A stretch of 64,000 bases of DNA from Candidatus Hydrogenedentota bacterium (GTDB taxonomy: Bacteria; Hydrogenedentota; Hydrogenedentia; Hydrogenedentales; JAEUWI01). Shown piece by piece: positions 7,701 through 16,428 of this stretch. The notes beneath the pieces are model-generated. The model was not told where the DNA came from and ran no database searches. It was given only the letters and a program-made list of their open reading frames with translations. Both the position numbers and the translations under genes were made by a program. Position 1 is the first letter of the stretch, and every line of letters begins with the position of its first letter. The DNA is taken from contig JAEUWI010000019.1 in NCBI GenBank assembly GCA_016791475.1, positions 1 to 64,000 of the forward strand, read 5' to 3'.

Positions 7701-10700
7701 TCGTGTTCGTTGAGGGCGAGGAGCTTCTCGCACCAGGGCAGGGCCTCGGCGGGCTTGTTGTTGCGCTCGTGGAGGTCGATGATGCTGTTGAGCAGGAACT
7801 TGTTCTCCGGCTCCCGTTCGAGGAGGGGCGTCAGCATCTGGAGGGCCTGGGCGTAGGAGGTTTTTTCATCGCGGACGATGTTGTCCACGAGGCCTTCGGC
7901 GGGTCCTTTGATTTCCTGGGCCAGCATTTCCTGGACGAGTTCCTCCAGACCGTTACCCTCCATGTACATGTTCATCGCGATGCCGTCCATCTCGCGGGTC
8001 TTCTTGCGGTTTTTCAGGTAGAAGTCTTCCGCTTCTTCGTAGAGGCCGAATTCGTAGAGGCCGCGCATTACGTTTTCGAGTCCCCACTGACCCTGCTGAT
8101 CCGCGTATTTCCGATAGGCCTCCATGGCCCTGGTCCGGTCGCCCGCGGAGAGATACACTTGAGCAAGGCGCTGCTGATCCCAGAAATTGGTCATCATGCC
8201 GTCTTTCTCGAGTTGCTCGACGACGGTGAGGGCGTTGTCCTGATACTCGCCCATGTTGATGAGGATGTTGACGGCATTGCCGTCCTGTCGGGCCTTCATC
8301 ACTTCGAGCAGCAGGGGCTGGGCATCAACGAAGCGGTGCTCGGCCATGGCGATGTGGGCATCGACCGACTTGGCGATGAGATCGTCGGGCTTGTCGATAC
8401 GGGTCAGCTCGTTCTTGGCTTTGAGTTCGTCGAGTCGCCCCGCAGCCTTGTATTGGCCCACCATCTGGGCGAGGGTGTGCTGATCGATGTAGCCCTGGGT
8501 ACGCATGACGGGCGAGTCGAACCACTTGGCGAAGACTTCGAGGGCCTCGTCATCCCGGCCCATTTCGCGAAGGATACCGGCGAGCTCGGTGCGGTAATAG
8601 CTCTGGCCGGGTTGCATGTCGATGATTTTCAGATAGAGCTCGCGCGCCTTATCGAATTCGCCGTCATTGCGAAACTGCCAGGCGAGATTCTGGAGCTGGT
8701 CGGGCGTGCGGGCCTGCTTGACCATGTCCTCTTCGATCTTCGCGAGGTCTTCACCCTTGCCCATGCGTTGGTAGAGGTTGCGAATCTGCCAGCCCATGCC
8801 GCTGTAGAGGCCGGGGCGGCTCTTGATGAAGGATTCGTACTGGGCGATGGCCTCCTGATATTTGCCCGCCTGTTCGTAAAGCTGGGCCAGGGCCGTGGCT
8901 GCCTTCACGAAGTGGGGCCGCTTCTCGATGAGGCTTTTGTAAAGCTCGATGGCCTTGTCCTGATCTTCGTCGAGGGAATACAGCGACGCCAAGTGCTCGT
9001 GGGCCGAAACGGAGGCGGGCTGCTGCTCCAGCCGGGTCTTGAACTCGGCGATGAGCTCGTCCTTTTTGCCCGCGGACTTGGCGTATTGAAACCAGGCGCG
9101 CAGGTTGTCGTCGATGGACATGCCGGAGGACTGGTAGTAGCCGCCGTAGTAGTAAAAGTTCGAGTTCCGCCCCGAGCCGCCCCGCACCTTTCCCTCCCAG
9201 GCCTCTCGGGCAAGTTCCATCGCTTTTTCGTAGTCGTTGTCCTCGGCATAGAGGGCGGCGAGCATGGAGAGGGCTTGCGCATTGCGCTGGAGTCCGGCGA
9301 GTTGCTCTTCGAGGAGCGCCTTCGCCAGTTGCGGCTTTTCTTCCTGCTTGAGCTGCTGAATCATGGCCACGAGATCGTTGGGCGGCGTGCCCCGGCGGGC
9401 GAGTTCGCGAATGCGATCGGCGGCTTCTTCGTGACGGCCCGCCGCCATAAGGGTGGTCGTTTCCGCACGAAGAATATCACGGAGTTGGCCGGGGTAGAGG
9501 TCGCGCAGTTGGGCATAATTCTCCAGCATTGCGTCGAACTTGTCTTCCTGCTCATCGATATAGATGCACAGGTTGTAGGCCGTGGCATCATCCACTTTTC
9601 CCGCGACAAAGGGAGCGAGTACTTCGCGGGCTTTGGCGTAGTCCGTTCCCGCGACGTACTGCGTCGCGAGCAACTGGCCGAAGATCCACGCGCGCTGACG
9701 GGCCGCGGCACCCTCGCCCGTGGTAAACTTCGCGGCCTCGTCGTGGAGGCGCTGCATGAAGGCCGCCTCTTCTTCGCCGTCGAGCAGCTTGGTCATCTGC
9801 TCGATCGCACTCGAGCGCGCGTAATCGATGCTGGTGGTGATACCCAGGTTGCGCAATTGATAGTAGGCGCCGCCGCCGTAGTACACGTTTTGATTATTCG
9901 CGCCGATGCGGGGCGCATAAATACTGACGCGACGACCCCGGGGAATCTGGTAGGCGTAAGGATCCTGATCGTCGTCGTCGAAGAGAATCTCCTCGAAGAT
10001 CTTTCGCGCCTGTTCGGTATCGGCGGTTTCCGTGTAAGCGTAGGCCAGGCTCTGGCGGATGTTCTTCCTGAACTTGGGATCGAGGTCGCCCAGTTTGGCT
10101 TGCATGGCGGCGATGACGTCTTTCTCGGCATACTGTGCGGCCAAGTTCACGGCCATGCTGAGGACGCTCTGGTCGTCGCGGTTGCCGTCGATGAGGCTGG
10201 TGAGGAGGGTGCGCGCTTCGTCTTTCTTTTCCGCGCGAAAATAGAGATAGACGCGGGCGAGGTCGCTGCTTTTCTTACGCGTGGGTTGGAGAACGTCGAT
10301 CTGAGCGAGCTTCTCCAGGGCCTTGTCGGTCTGCTGGGTGTAGGAATACTGGACCGCGAGTTTGTCGAGTATATCGACATTTTCGGGTTGGAGGGCGGAC
10401 AGGGCTTCCGTGGCGGCGTGGGCCTCTTCCTGCTTGTTACAGTTCTCATAGACCAGGATTAGATCCTCGTGGGCCTGCTGAGAATTGGGGTTTTCCTCCA
10501 CGCGCTTTTTATACGTCGCGATGAACTCGTCAATGCCGATGCTGTTTTCGGCCATGCCGGCCATGGTGGAAATGACCTGGGGCCGGACGCCTTCAAAGGA
10601 GCCGCCGCGAAGTGAGTTCCCATAGTAGTAGCGCTGGCCCGGCTGGTAGTGGGGTGAGAACATGTCCACGCGCTCGTAGCCCATGCGCGCGCGCTGTATC

Positions 10701-13585
10701 TGCTCCACTTTCTTTTCGCGCTCTTCCTCTTTCTTCGCTTTCTCCTTGTCGGCCTCGCTCGGACCGAGATCGAGAAGAAGTTGGAGTTGTTCGTAGGCCT
10801 TGCCCATCTCCTCCTGGCCCGCCAACTCCTGGGCATATTCGAAGCGAAGGGAAAAGTTGTGGGGGTCTTTTTCCAAGGCCGCTTCGGTCGCGGCGGCGGC
10901 CTCTTCGCTGAATCCCGCCTGTCGCAGGGCCTTGGCCAGGGTGATGTAGGCCTTGGGATTGTCTTTATCTTCATCGACAATGCGTTGCCACGTGCTGCGC
11001 GCTTTGTCGAGGTCGCCCAACTGGGCATAGACCTGGCCCAGTCGCTCGTACTCGAAGGCGGTCGCCTTGCCGGAGAGGGCGATGAGCTCCTCAAAGTAGC
11101 GGACGACTTTCTCGAAGTCCTGGGCTTCGTAGCTCGCGCGCACGAGGGACTTCAGGGCCTCGCCCTTGTCATCCACGGCGTTGTAGCCACCTTCGAGGAT
11201 CTCCAGCGAGCGGGCGCTGTCCCCCGCCTGGACGTGGATCGCGCCCAGCTCCTGATAGGCCGCGAGGCGCTTGGGCGTGCTGCGGACACGGCTTTGAAAT
11301 TCGGCGAGGAGACTTTCCAGCTTACCCTCGCGGAGGTGAATCTGAGCGAGTGCATTGACCGCCTGAAGGCGCGTCTCGTCTTCCTTCGCCGTGTCCAGCA
11401 TTTTGCGGAAGGCATCCTGCGCCTCGCCAAGACGATCCTGGCTCTGGAGGGCCTGGCCGTACTGGCGATAGTAGTCGGGCTCGTCGGGCGAAAGGCGCAG
11501 GGCACCACGATAGGCTGAAAGCCCATCGTCGTACTGCTGATAATTCATGTAGACCTGACCCAGGTTCAGGTAGGCCTCCGCGTCGGCGGGCGACAGCTCC
11601 ACGACTTTCTTTGCGGTCTCAATGGCCTCGTCTTTGAAGTCGGCCTTAAGATAGATATCGAGCAGCTCGCGATAGTAACCACCGGCGCGGTTGGCATCCA
11701 TGGCGATGAGCTTGTGGTAGAGTTCGATGGCTTCCTCGATGCGGCTGCCGCGGGTGTAGGCGTCGGCGAGGGCCTTGACGTAGTTTGCATCTTCCGGCTT
11801 GAGCTCCACGCAGCGCTCATAGAGCCCGAGGGCGGAGGTGTTGTCCCCGGAGCGTCCATACATGCGCGCGAGGCGCATGAGCAAGTTGGTATCTTCCGGA
11901 TTCGCGCGGACGGCGTCCTCCCACTCCTGCTTTTTCTCGGCCAGGATGCCCAGCTTACCGTAGGCGTCGAGCAGGCCGCCCTCGCCGCGATCCTGGAAGT
12001 ATTCGTTCTCCGTCTGGTTGGCCATTTGCTCGAAGAGCGGCAGGGCCGCGTCGAACTTTTCCTGCTCCATAAGGTTCTTCGCGAGGGCCTGGGCGTACTC
12101 CAGGTTGGCGGGATCTTGCGTGTGGGCCTGAGCAAGGAGGGCCTCAGCCTCGGGGATGTATTTGAAGGTTTCGAGAATCGAGGCGACTTCGGCGCGCTCC
12201 GCGGCCGGACTGTCTTCCTTGAGCACGGAGGTCCACAGGGCTTTCGCGGCGTCCCCCTCCCCACCGGCGTGTTTCAACGCCGCCAGCTTGAAGGTCCACT
12301 CGCGATTGGGCTCCATGGCGAGGGCGGCTTCATACTCCGCGATGGCCTCCGGCGCGAACTCGTACATCTCCATCCACTCCGCCAACTGGGCGTGCTGACT
12401 GGCGGTGGGGGTAGCGTCGATGACACGTCGCCACGCGGCCTTGGCCTGATCGGGCTGATTGCGACGGAGATAGACCTCGCCGAGGCGGCGCAGGTAGTCG
12501 GGCTCGGTGGGATACTGTGCGATCAGTGTTTCGTAGGTCGCGGTCACATCATCGGGCCGCTCCATGCGCTCGTAGAGCGTGATGAGGTGCTCGTGGGTGG
12601 CGATGCGGGACGGATCGCGCTCGAGGATCTTTTTGTGCTCCGCTTCGGCCTCGGCGAATTTCGTCATGCGGGTGTAGGTCTCGGCGAGGAGATCGCGGAA
12701 CTCGGTGTCGGCGGGATTGGCTTCGAGCTTTTCGTTGAGGTAGGTCGCGAGGCCCTGGAGATCACCGAGATCCTGATAGACGCCGACGAGGCGCATTTTT
12801 AAATCTTCAAAGAGCCAGTTGCCGGGCGAAACGAGATCGAGGGCCTGCTCGAAGGCGGCAATCGCCTCGGGGTAGGCCTCCATGGCGATGCGGGCGCGGC
12901 CAATGGCGCGAAGGGCGCGGCACCTTTGATAGGGGTCGTTCGCCGAGGCCTCGGAAAGTTGGCTATAGGCGGCAATGGACTCTTCCCACATGCGGTTGTC
13001 TTCGTAAATCTCCGCGAGTTCGGTCTGGGCGAAGGTGTCGCCGGGGTTGTCCTCGGCGAGGCGCTTCCACGCGGTGATGGCTTCGTCTCGCTTGCCCTGG
13101 CGCATGTAGAGGTTGCCGAGGATGCGGACAACACTGGAGCGCGCCTCGGGATCGATGGGCTGCTCCAGTGCGGTGGTGAGAAGGGCGGCGGCCTTGCCGT
13201 CCTGGCCATTCTCGTAGTAGAGGCGGCCCATGAGCAGATCGAGCTGGGGATCCTGCACGCCGAGTTCTTTGGCCTTCTCCAGGGAGACGATGGCCTCGTC
13301 GGTCTTGAACTGGCGCTCCTGAATGCGGCCAAGGAGAACCCAGTTTTCTTTCGTGGGCTCGCCCTCGGCGGGCTTCAGCTTCGCGACCCAGGCCTCCACG
13401 CCTTCGGCTTCGAGGTAGCTCGCATAAACGCGATCAAAGGCGCTGTCCTGCATGGGGGTGCGGATGAGGACCTGCTCGTAGCGCTCGCGGATCTGTTGCG
13501 CGCGCTCGGGGGAAACGGGTTCTTCCTGTGCCGCGACGGGGAAGACGGCCAGCGCCAGTGCGATGAAAAGTGCCCGAATTTTCAT
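4793..13585 (-). CDS. Giant secreted TPR-repeat protein of the MoxR/Bat cluster
   Basis: A 2930-residue protein. Start is the ATG at 13585: it has AAAGGG upstream and gives a clean signal peptide (MKIRALFIALALAVFPVAAQ). The frame is open further upstream only because a 9-nt repeat encodes a Pro-Ile-Arg run. Nearly the whole length is degenerate tetratricopeptide repeats (patterns such as AYLNLGQVYMNYQQYDDGL), too many to count safely by eye. Three Tyr/Gly-rich insertions interrupt it at about residues 983, 1237 and 1480 (YYYG, YYGGGAYY, YYYGGYY). The last 150 residues look like a beta-sandwich carbohydrate-binding-type module (QVWVNGVLV, VNHVIIKSTN), then an Ala/Pro-rich tail. Bat operons usually carry short TPR proteins (BatB/C/E); this seems a greatly expanded relative, probably a periplasmic scaffold. 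The frame is intact throughout. Confidence 0.9.
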   Translation of the reverse strand: MKIRALFIALALAVFPVAAQEEPVSPERAQQIRERYEQVLIRTPMQDSAFDRVYASYLEAEGVEAWVAKLKPAEGEPTKENWVLLGRIQERQFKTDEAIVSLEKAKELGVQDPQLDLLMGRLYYENGQDGKAAALLTTALEQPIDPEARSSVVRILGNLYMRQGKRDEAITAWKRLAEDNPGDTFAQTELAEIYEDNRMWEESIAAYSQLSEASANDPYQRCRALRAIGRARIAMEAYPEAIAAFEQALDLVSPGNWLFEDLKMRLVGVYQDLGDLQGLATYLNEKLEANPADTEFRDLLAETYTRMTKFAEAEAEHKKILERDPSRIATHEHLITLYERMERPDDVTATYETLIAQYPTEPDYLRRLGEVYLRRNQPDQAKAAWRRVIDATPTASQHAQLAEWMEMYEFAPEAIAEYEAALAMEPNREWTFKLAALKHAGGEGDAAKALWTSVLKEDSPAAERAEVASILETFKYIPEAEALLAQAHTQDPANLEYAQALAKNLMEQEKFDAALPLFEQMANQTENEYFQDRGEGGLLDAYGKLGILAEKKQEWEDAVRANPEDTNLLMRLARMYGRSGDNTSALGLYERCVELKPEDANYVKALADAYTRGSRIEEAIELYHKLIAMDANRAGGYYRELLDIYLKADFKDEAIETAKKVVELSPADAEAYLNLGQVYMNYQQYDDGLSAYRGALRLSPDEPDYYRQYGQALQSQDRLGEAQDAFRKMLDTAKEDETRLQAVNALAQIHLREGKLESLLAEFQSRVRSTPKRLAAYQELGAIHVQAGDSARSLEILEGGYNAVDDKGEALKSLVRASYEAQDFEKVVRYFEELIALSGKATAFEYERLGQVYAQLGDLDKARSTWQRIVDEDKDNPKAYITLAKALRQAGFSEEAAAATEAALEKDPHNFSLRFEYAQELAGQEEMGKAYEQLQLLLDLGPSEADKEKAKKEEEREKKVEQIQRARMGYERVDMFSPHYQPGQRYYYGNSLRGGSFEGVRPQVISTMAGMAENSIGIDEFIATYKKRVEENPNSQQAHEDLILVYENCNKQEEAHAATEALSALQPENVDILDKLAVQYSYTQQTDKALEKLAQIDVLQPTRKKSSDLARVYLYFRAEKKDEARTLLTSLIDGNRDDQSVLSMAVNLAAQYAEKDVIAAMQAKLGDLDPKFRKNIRQSLAYAYTETADTEQARKIFEEILFDDDDQDPYAYQIPRGRRVSIYAPRIGANNQNVYYGGGAYYQLRNLGITTSIDYARSSAIEQMTKLLDGEEEAAFMQRLHDEAAKFTTGEGAAARQRAWIFGQLLATQYVAGTDYAKAREVLAPFVAGKVDDATAYNLCIYIDEQEDKFDAMLENYAQLRDLYPGQLRDILRAETTTLMAAGRHEEAADRIRELARRGTPPNDLVAMIQQLKQEEKPQLAKALLEEQLAGLQRNAQALSMLAALYAEDNDYEKAMELAREAWEGKVRGGSGRNSNFYYYGGYYQSSGMSIDDNLRAWFQYAKSAGKKDELIAEFKTRLEQQPASVSAHEHLASLYSLDEDQDKAIELYKSLIEKRPHFVKAATALAQLYEQAGKYQEAIAQYESFIKSRPGLYSGMGWQIRNLYQRMGKGEDLAKIEEDMVKQARTPDQLQNLAWQFRNDGEFDKARELYLKIIDMQPGQSYYRTELAGILREMGRDDEALEVFAKWFDSPVMRTQGYIDQHTLAQMVGQYKAAGRLDELKAKNELTRIDKPDDLIAKSVDAHIAMAEHRFVDAQPLLLEVMKARQDGNAVNILINMGEYQDNALTVVEQLEKDGMMTNFWDQQRLAQVYLSAGDRTRAMEAYRKYADQQGQWGLENVMRGLYEFGLYEEAEDFYLKNRKKTREMDGIAMNMYMEGNGLEELVQEMLAQEIKGPAEGLVDNIVRDEKTSYAQALQMLTPLLEREPENKFLLNSIIDLHERNNKPAEALPWCEKLLALNEHDAATRRRFANTLVLNNREPEAFKLFDDLLAAKMNSDNALVAFEFYLAQGHVNRARALRDQCAATLDAKEVEQMDDRLARHEATLGKARACAERLKAAFEAAPDDKRFNACLSFLTEAGYLEEAYLFAKSQVDSGFVSNQIFHNDGIRNAVLQYGTVEDVVALLWKFVRHGDRWDREYQLREFVGGFQRVGHGRAFADAIRDRALAETPPFVALFAPLSDTYTQMGDRLSALEVTDVLLALQPGRRDHLTRKAGVLESMKRYDDALAIRAALPGAHELSIEATDTTNIARTYLAADRDAEALGTIEALAAWNKSPEIAGQIGMALIGASKFAEAIPYMEKGMRHAEFRNGNGVALMNAYLETGDTEKALALWRENKNQRAFREIYAQADRELFRPVAREILEARIQAFPAELGAYGQLGRILLKDGDTAGARALFDRALTAVPPTMAGQVAAGYGSILAAEGQLLPLLEAPPLDDPMLIRAIAAGYRSVPVAQRSDALRDNVLALPLTDVGDLMDLAAFFQGMEDKATASALWQRALTLESLEDHQRITILQALAEADALDDAAAQVHALLQQNPSLMRGNPALMAFIAKSGGPEALTLAMTALRERMPEGDNVTFFEKLAAYHGGDAADLSVLLAFAETATLEEWQWRHFAKLCQDAGNKDAEIVMLNRIADGGFGTSNRDRALAEICVIDAEAGRPVEAFARYRAISPAYGDREGLMESIGKTVAADHIPAMQAAVDEAIAARPGNLLVSDWMGEVAQLAEAAGAPIDLAAWATAAPLTPLQKGEALQWSRLYEGWQVSPRVKVDRSEAYFKEENTKAALTPEGAPLDLTGWVTIEPKQSLGLVNLGPVLFPEDDQFEESGAMAYKAIESPEGGPTDLGFASNIGNAQVWVNGVLVQQANSRSAVRPGLERFRVDLKPGVNHVIIKSTNANKRWLFCLGALEPRPPLAIPAAPAEAPAAEAPAIAAAG

Positions 13586-13652
13586 GATCGATCCCTTTGT
13601 GTAAGCTCTCTCTACATTTCGCATGCGGCCCATGGCTGTCGTAGGGGGCCGA

Positions 13653-13733
13653 ATGGGTCTTATGGGTCTTATGGGTCTTATGGGTCTTATGGGTCGTATG
13701 GGTCGTATGGGTCGTATGGGTCGTATGGGTTCG
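13653..13733. repeat. 9-nt tandem array (ATGGGTCTT / ATGGGTCGT)
   Basis: Four copies of ATGGGTCTT are followed by four of ATGGGTCGT and one variant, all in exact 9-nt phase. The complement, AAGACCCAT, belongs to the GACC-core family seen at 35362 and 4750. The clean 4+4 split suggests recent block expansion. It sits between the VWA/GATase gene and the TPR gene and adds a spurious Pro-Ile-Arg run to the upstream frame of the latter. Confidence 0.95.
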
Positions 13734-13741
13734 ATGAACGG

Positions 13742-13848
13742 CATCCTTCACCCTTCACCCTTCACCCTTCACCCTTCACCCTTCATCCTTCATCCTTCAT
13801 CCTTCATCCTTCATCATTCATCCTTCATCCTTCATCCTTCATCCTTCA
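13742..13848. repeat. 7-nt tandem array (CATCCTT / CACCCTT) overlapping a stop codon
   Basis: About fifteen 7-nt units: CATCCTT, five CACCCTT, then mostly CATCCTT with one CATCATT. On the minus strand the unit reads TGAAGGA or TGAAGGG, and the first TGA of the array is the stop codon of the VWA/GATase gene (13846-13848). No inverted partner is present here. Confidence 0.95.
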
Positions 13849-16425
13849 CCCGTACCGCTGATCGCCGCCGAGCAGGCGCACGCCCGCCAAGTCGAATCTC
13901 CGGACCGCCACATCGGCCACGAAGAGGAATAATGCCGCTATCAATAACCATGGCCAAATCTGGGTGCGCACACGCACCGCTTCTTCCGGACCCACGGCCA
14001 TGATTTCATCGAGGGTGGGATTCAGCTTGCCGCCGGTCGCCGCCGCCATCTCGGTCAGGAATTCGGTGTTGGTGGCCAGATGGCGGTATTCGGGCTTGTA
14101 GGAGATCGTGAGGCCGCGGGTGAAATCGGAGTACGTCTCTTCGCCGGATTCTTGACGAATCTTGAAGAGGTAGCTGCCTGTTTCGTTTGTGTTTACTTCG
14201 GCCTCGTATCGGCCCGGCGCGGTCTGCTTCAGCGGAACAGACTCCATTTCCAGGGAAGGGCGCACCAGTTGCACGGCGGTGTTGAGGCCATTGACGAAAT
14301 TGCCGTCTTCGTCCACGGAGTCGATGATGATGTGACCCGCGCTGCCTTTGAAGGCAATCTGGGTTTCGTTGCCCTGGTTCTGCGTCACGCGCATGGTGTC
14401 GCGGACGACCTGGGCCCAGAATACGTTGTAGCCCGGCCAGCCGAGCCAGTCACCCGCCCAACGGCTCTTGGCATCGGACATGAAGGCGACGGTCTTGCCG
14501 AGACCAAAGCGCCAGGTGGCCAGGAGGGGATCGCCGCGCTCGGTGATGAGGGGCACCTCGGCGGTGGCCTTGGCGGAGCACACGACATAGCCGAAGAGGA
14601 AGGGCGTGCTGTTCCAGTCGATGCCCTGGATCACCGGGTGGGTGCGCAGCACCTGGGGCAGGAAGGGCTCTTCCACGAGAGAGGACTTCGACGCGGACAT
14701 GGTTTCTTTGGTGAAGATCTGAGGGATGTCGTAGGGGTCGGCGGTGAAGTAATAGCGGCCCCGGCCCCAGCGGGCAATGTCCTGCAGCAGTGCCGTATCG
14801 GCGCCCTCGCCCACGGCGACGGTGGAGACGGTGACGAGATCGCCCACCATGCGATCCACGATGCCGGCGTAATCGCCTTCCTGGGACTGGCCGTCGGTGA
14901 GGAGAATCGCATGCTTGAAGGTGGCGGAGACGCCCGCGAGGGCGGTGGCGGCTTCCTCCATGGCCGGGGCGATATTGGTGCCGCCGCCGGCTTCGATGCT
15001 TTCGATGGTTTGCAGCACGCCCCCCTGGTTGCCCGCGCTCTGGAGATCTACGACCCATTGGGGCTCACCGTCGAAAGCAACGACGCCCACGTAGTCGCGG
15101 CTGCCGAGGAGTTCCACGGCGGCAACGGCGGCCTCCTTCGCGAGCTGCATTTTTTCGCCGCCCATGCTGCCCGACTTGTCGATGACGAGCATCATGGCGA
15201 GGCTGGGCGTGTCTTTCTTCTTCTCGGAGCGCATCCGCACGGGCAGGGCGCTCTCGATGGAGGTGCGGTAATAGCCGCCGAGGCCGAAGGATTCCTCGCC
15301 GCCGAGCATGATGAAGCCGCCACCGAGATCTTCGATGTAGCTGCGGAGGAGGGACATCTGCTGGACGGTCACGTCGGTGGCGGGCACGTCGGAGAAGATG
15401 ACGGCATCGAAGGCGGCAATCTCTTCGAGTGTGCCGGGCATGCCCTTGCTCTCGCGAAAGTCCACGCGGATGTTTTCCGCTTCCAGCGCGCGGGCGAGGT
15501 GTCGGCCTTCGCGTTCTTCGCCTTCGAGCAGGAGCACGCGGGGCTCGCCGGAGACGAAGACCATGCCGGACGAGACGTTGTTGTCGACGAAGAAGTCGTC
15601 GGGCGTGGTGACGCGGAGTTCATACTTCACGAGGCCGTCGGGGGGATTGGATTCATCGAAGGAGAGGGCGTTGGGGCCCTTCTTCAGGTCGATCTCCTTC
15701 TCCCCCACTTTGAACCCATCGCGATAGAGGGTGAACTGGCCTTTGGTGTCCTGGGTGGCGTGGGCCGTGGCCGTAATGCCGAAGGACTGGCCGCGCTTTA
15801 CTTCCGCGGGCACCTGGAGATCCTCCAGCAGCACCTCGGGCTTTTCCTCGCGGGTGTAGGCCATCGTGTGGACTTTCACGCCGTGGGCCGCGAGTCGCCG
15901 CGCCGCGCTGAGAGCGTCGCCGTCGGTCTCGTTGCCGTCGCTGAAAACAATAACTTTGTTCACCTTTTCGTGGGGCATGATCTCCCGTGCGAGATTGAGC
16001 GCGTCGGCGAGGCGGGTCTCCTCCCCCGCTTCGGGCACGGCGATGGTGTCGGGAAACTCGGGATGCATCACCACGGGCTGGACCAGCTCGGGTGTGGACG
16101 CCACAGTAACCAAGCCCGCCATGGAGGGGTTGCTCACGCGGGTTTCGAGCTGATCGAGGAAAGTCTTAAGCTGGGTGGGCGCGTCCTTCGGCACGGAGTC
16201 GGACAAATCGGCCACGACGAGGACGGCGGGATCGTCGGTGGTGCGGAGCCAGAGGGCGTCGGAGAGCGCCAGGACAACGAGGAGCACCACGATGCCGCGC
16301 ACGAAGGCGGAAAGGAGCCGCTGACCGAGGGGGCTGTCCGTGAGCGAAAAGCGCAGCACGGCGAAGAGCAGGGGCAGCGCCACGAGCAAGACGAGAAACA
16401 GCGGGCTTTCAAACTCAAATTGCAT
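13846..16425 (-). CDS. Membrane protein with two VWA domains and a GATase-like domain
   Basis: An 859-residue protein, ATG at 16425 with GGTGGAG six bases upstream. Order: two transmembrane helices (about residues 8-25 and 40-58); a first von Willebrand A domain with a DLSDS metal site (about 70-240); a beta-rich linker; a class I glutamine amidotransferase-like domain (about 290-385, with a GGGFIMLGGEESFG loop); a second VWA domain with DKSGSMGG (about 405-570); further beta domains; and a final transmembrane helix near residue 830. Related proteins in MoxR/Bat clusters hold VWA domains in the periplasm for metal-dependent binding. I see no Cys nucleophile in the GATase-like part, so it is probably structural. 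It begins 3 nt after the BatA-like gene. Its stop codon is supplied by a 7-nt repeat array. Confidence 0.85.
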   Translation of the reverse strand: MQFEFESPLFLVLLVALPLLFAVLRFSLTDSPLGQRLLSAFVRGIVVLLVVLALSDALWLRTTDDPAVLVVADLSDSVPKDAPTQLKTFLDQLETRVSNPSMAGLVTVASTPELVQPVVMHPEFPDTIAVPEAGEETRLADALNLAREIMPHEKVNKVIVFSDGNETDGDALSAARRLAAHGVKVHTMAYTREEKPEVLLEDLQVPAEVKRGQSFGITATAHATQDTKGQFTLYRDGFKVGEKEIDLKKGPNALSFDESNPPDGLVKYELRVTTPDDFFVDNNVSSGMVFVSGEPRVLLLEGEEREGRHLARALEAENIRVDFRESKGMPGTLEEIAAFDAVIFSDVPATDVTVQQMSLLRSYIEDLGGGFIMLGGEESFGLGGYYRTSIESALPVRMRSEKKKDTPSLAMMLVIDKSGSMGGEKMQLAKEAAVAAVELLGSRDYVGVVAFDGEPQWVVDLQSAGNQGGVLQTIESIEAGGGTNIAPAMEEAATALAGVSATFKHAILLTDGQSQEGDYAGIVDRMVGDLVTVSTVAVGEGADTALLQDIARWGRGRYYFTADPYDIPQIFTKETMSASKSSLVEEPFLPQVLRTHPVIQGIDWNSTPFLFGYVVCSAKATAEVPLITERGDPLLATWRFGLGKTVAFMSDAKSRWAGDWLGWPGYNVFWAQVVRDTMRVTQNQGNETQIAFKGSAGHIIIDSVDEDGNFVNGLNTAVQLVRPSLEMESVPLKQTAPGRYEAEVNTNETGSYLFKIRQESGEETYSDFTRGLTISYKPEYRHLATNTEFLTEMAAATGGKLNPTLDEIMAVGPEEAVRVRTQIWPWLLIAALFLFVADVAVRRFDLAGVRLLGGDQRYG

Positions 16426-16428
16426 ATG

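Noticed and set aside
7703-10462. A 919-residue open frame antisense to the TPR gene
   Set aside because: GC-rich antisense shadow of TPR codons; no domain, start signal or composition of a real protein.
13586-13744. N-terminal extension of the giant TPR protein with a Pro-Ile-Arg run
   Set aside because: It is translation of the 9-nt repeat. A signal peptide and ribosome binding site mark the true start at 13585.
13653-13848. CRISPR array
   Set aside because: Direct repeats of 7 and 9 nt without spacers and without cas genes.
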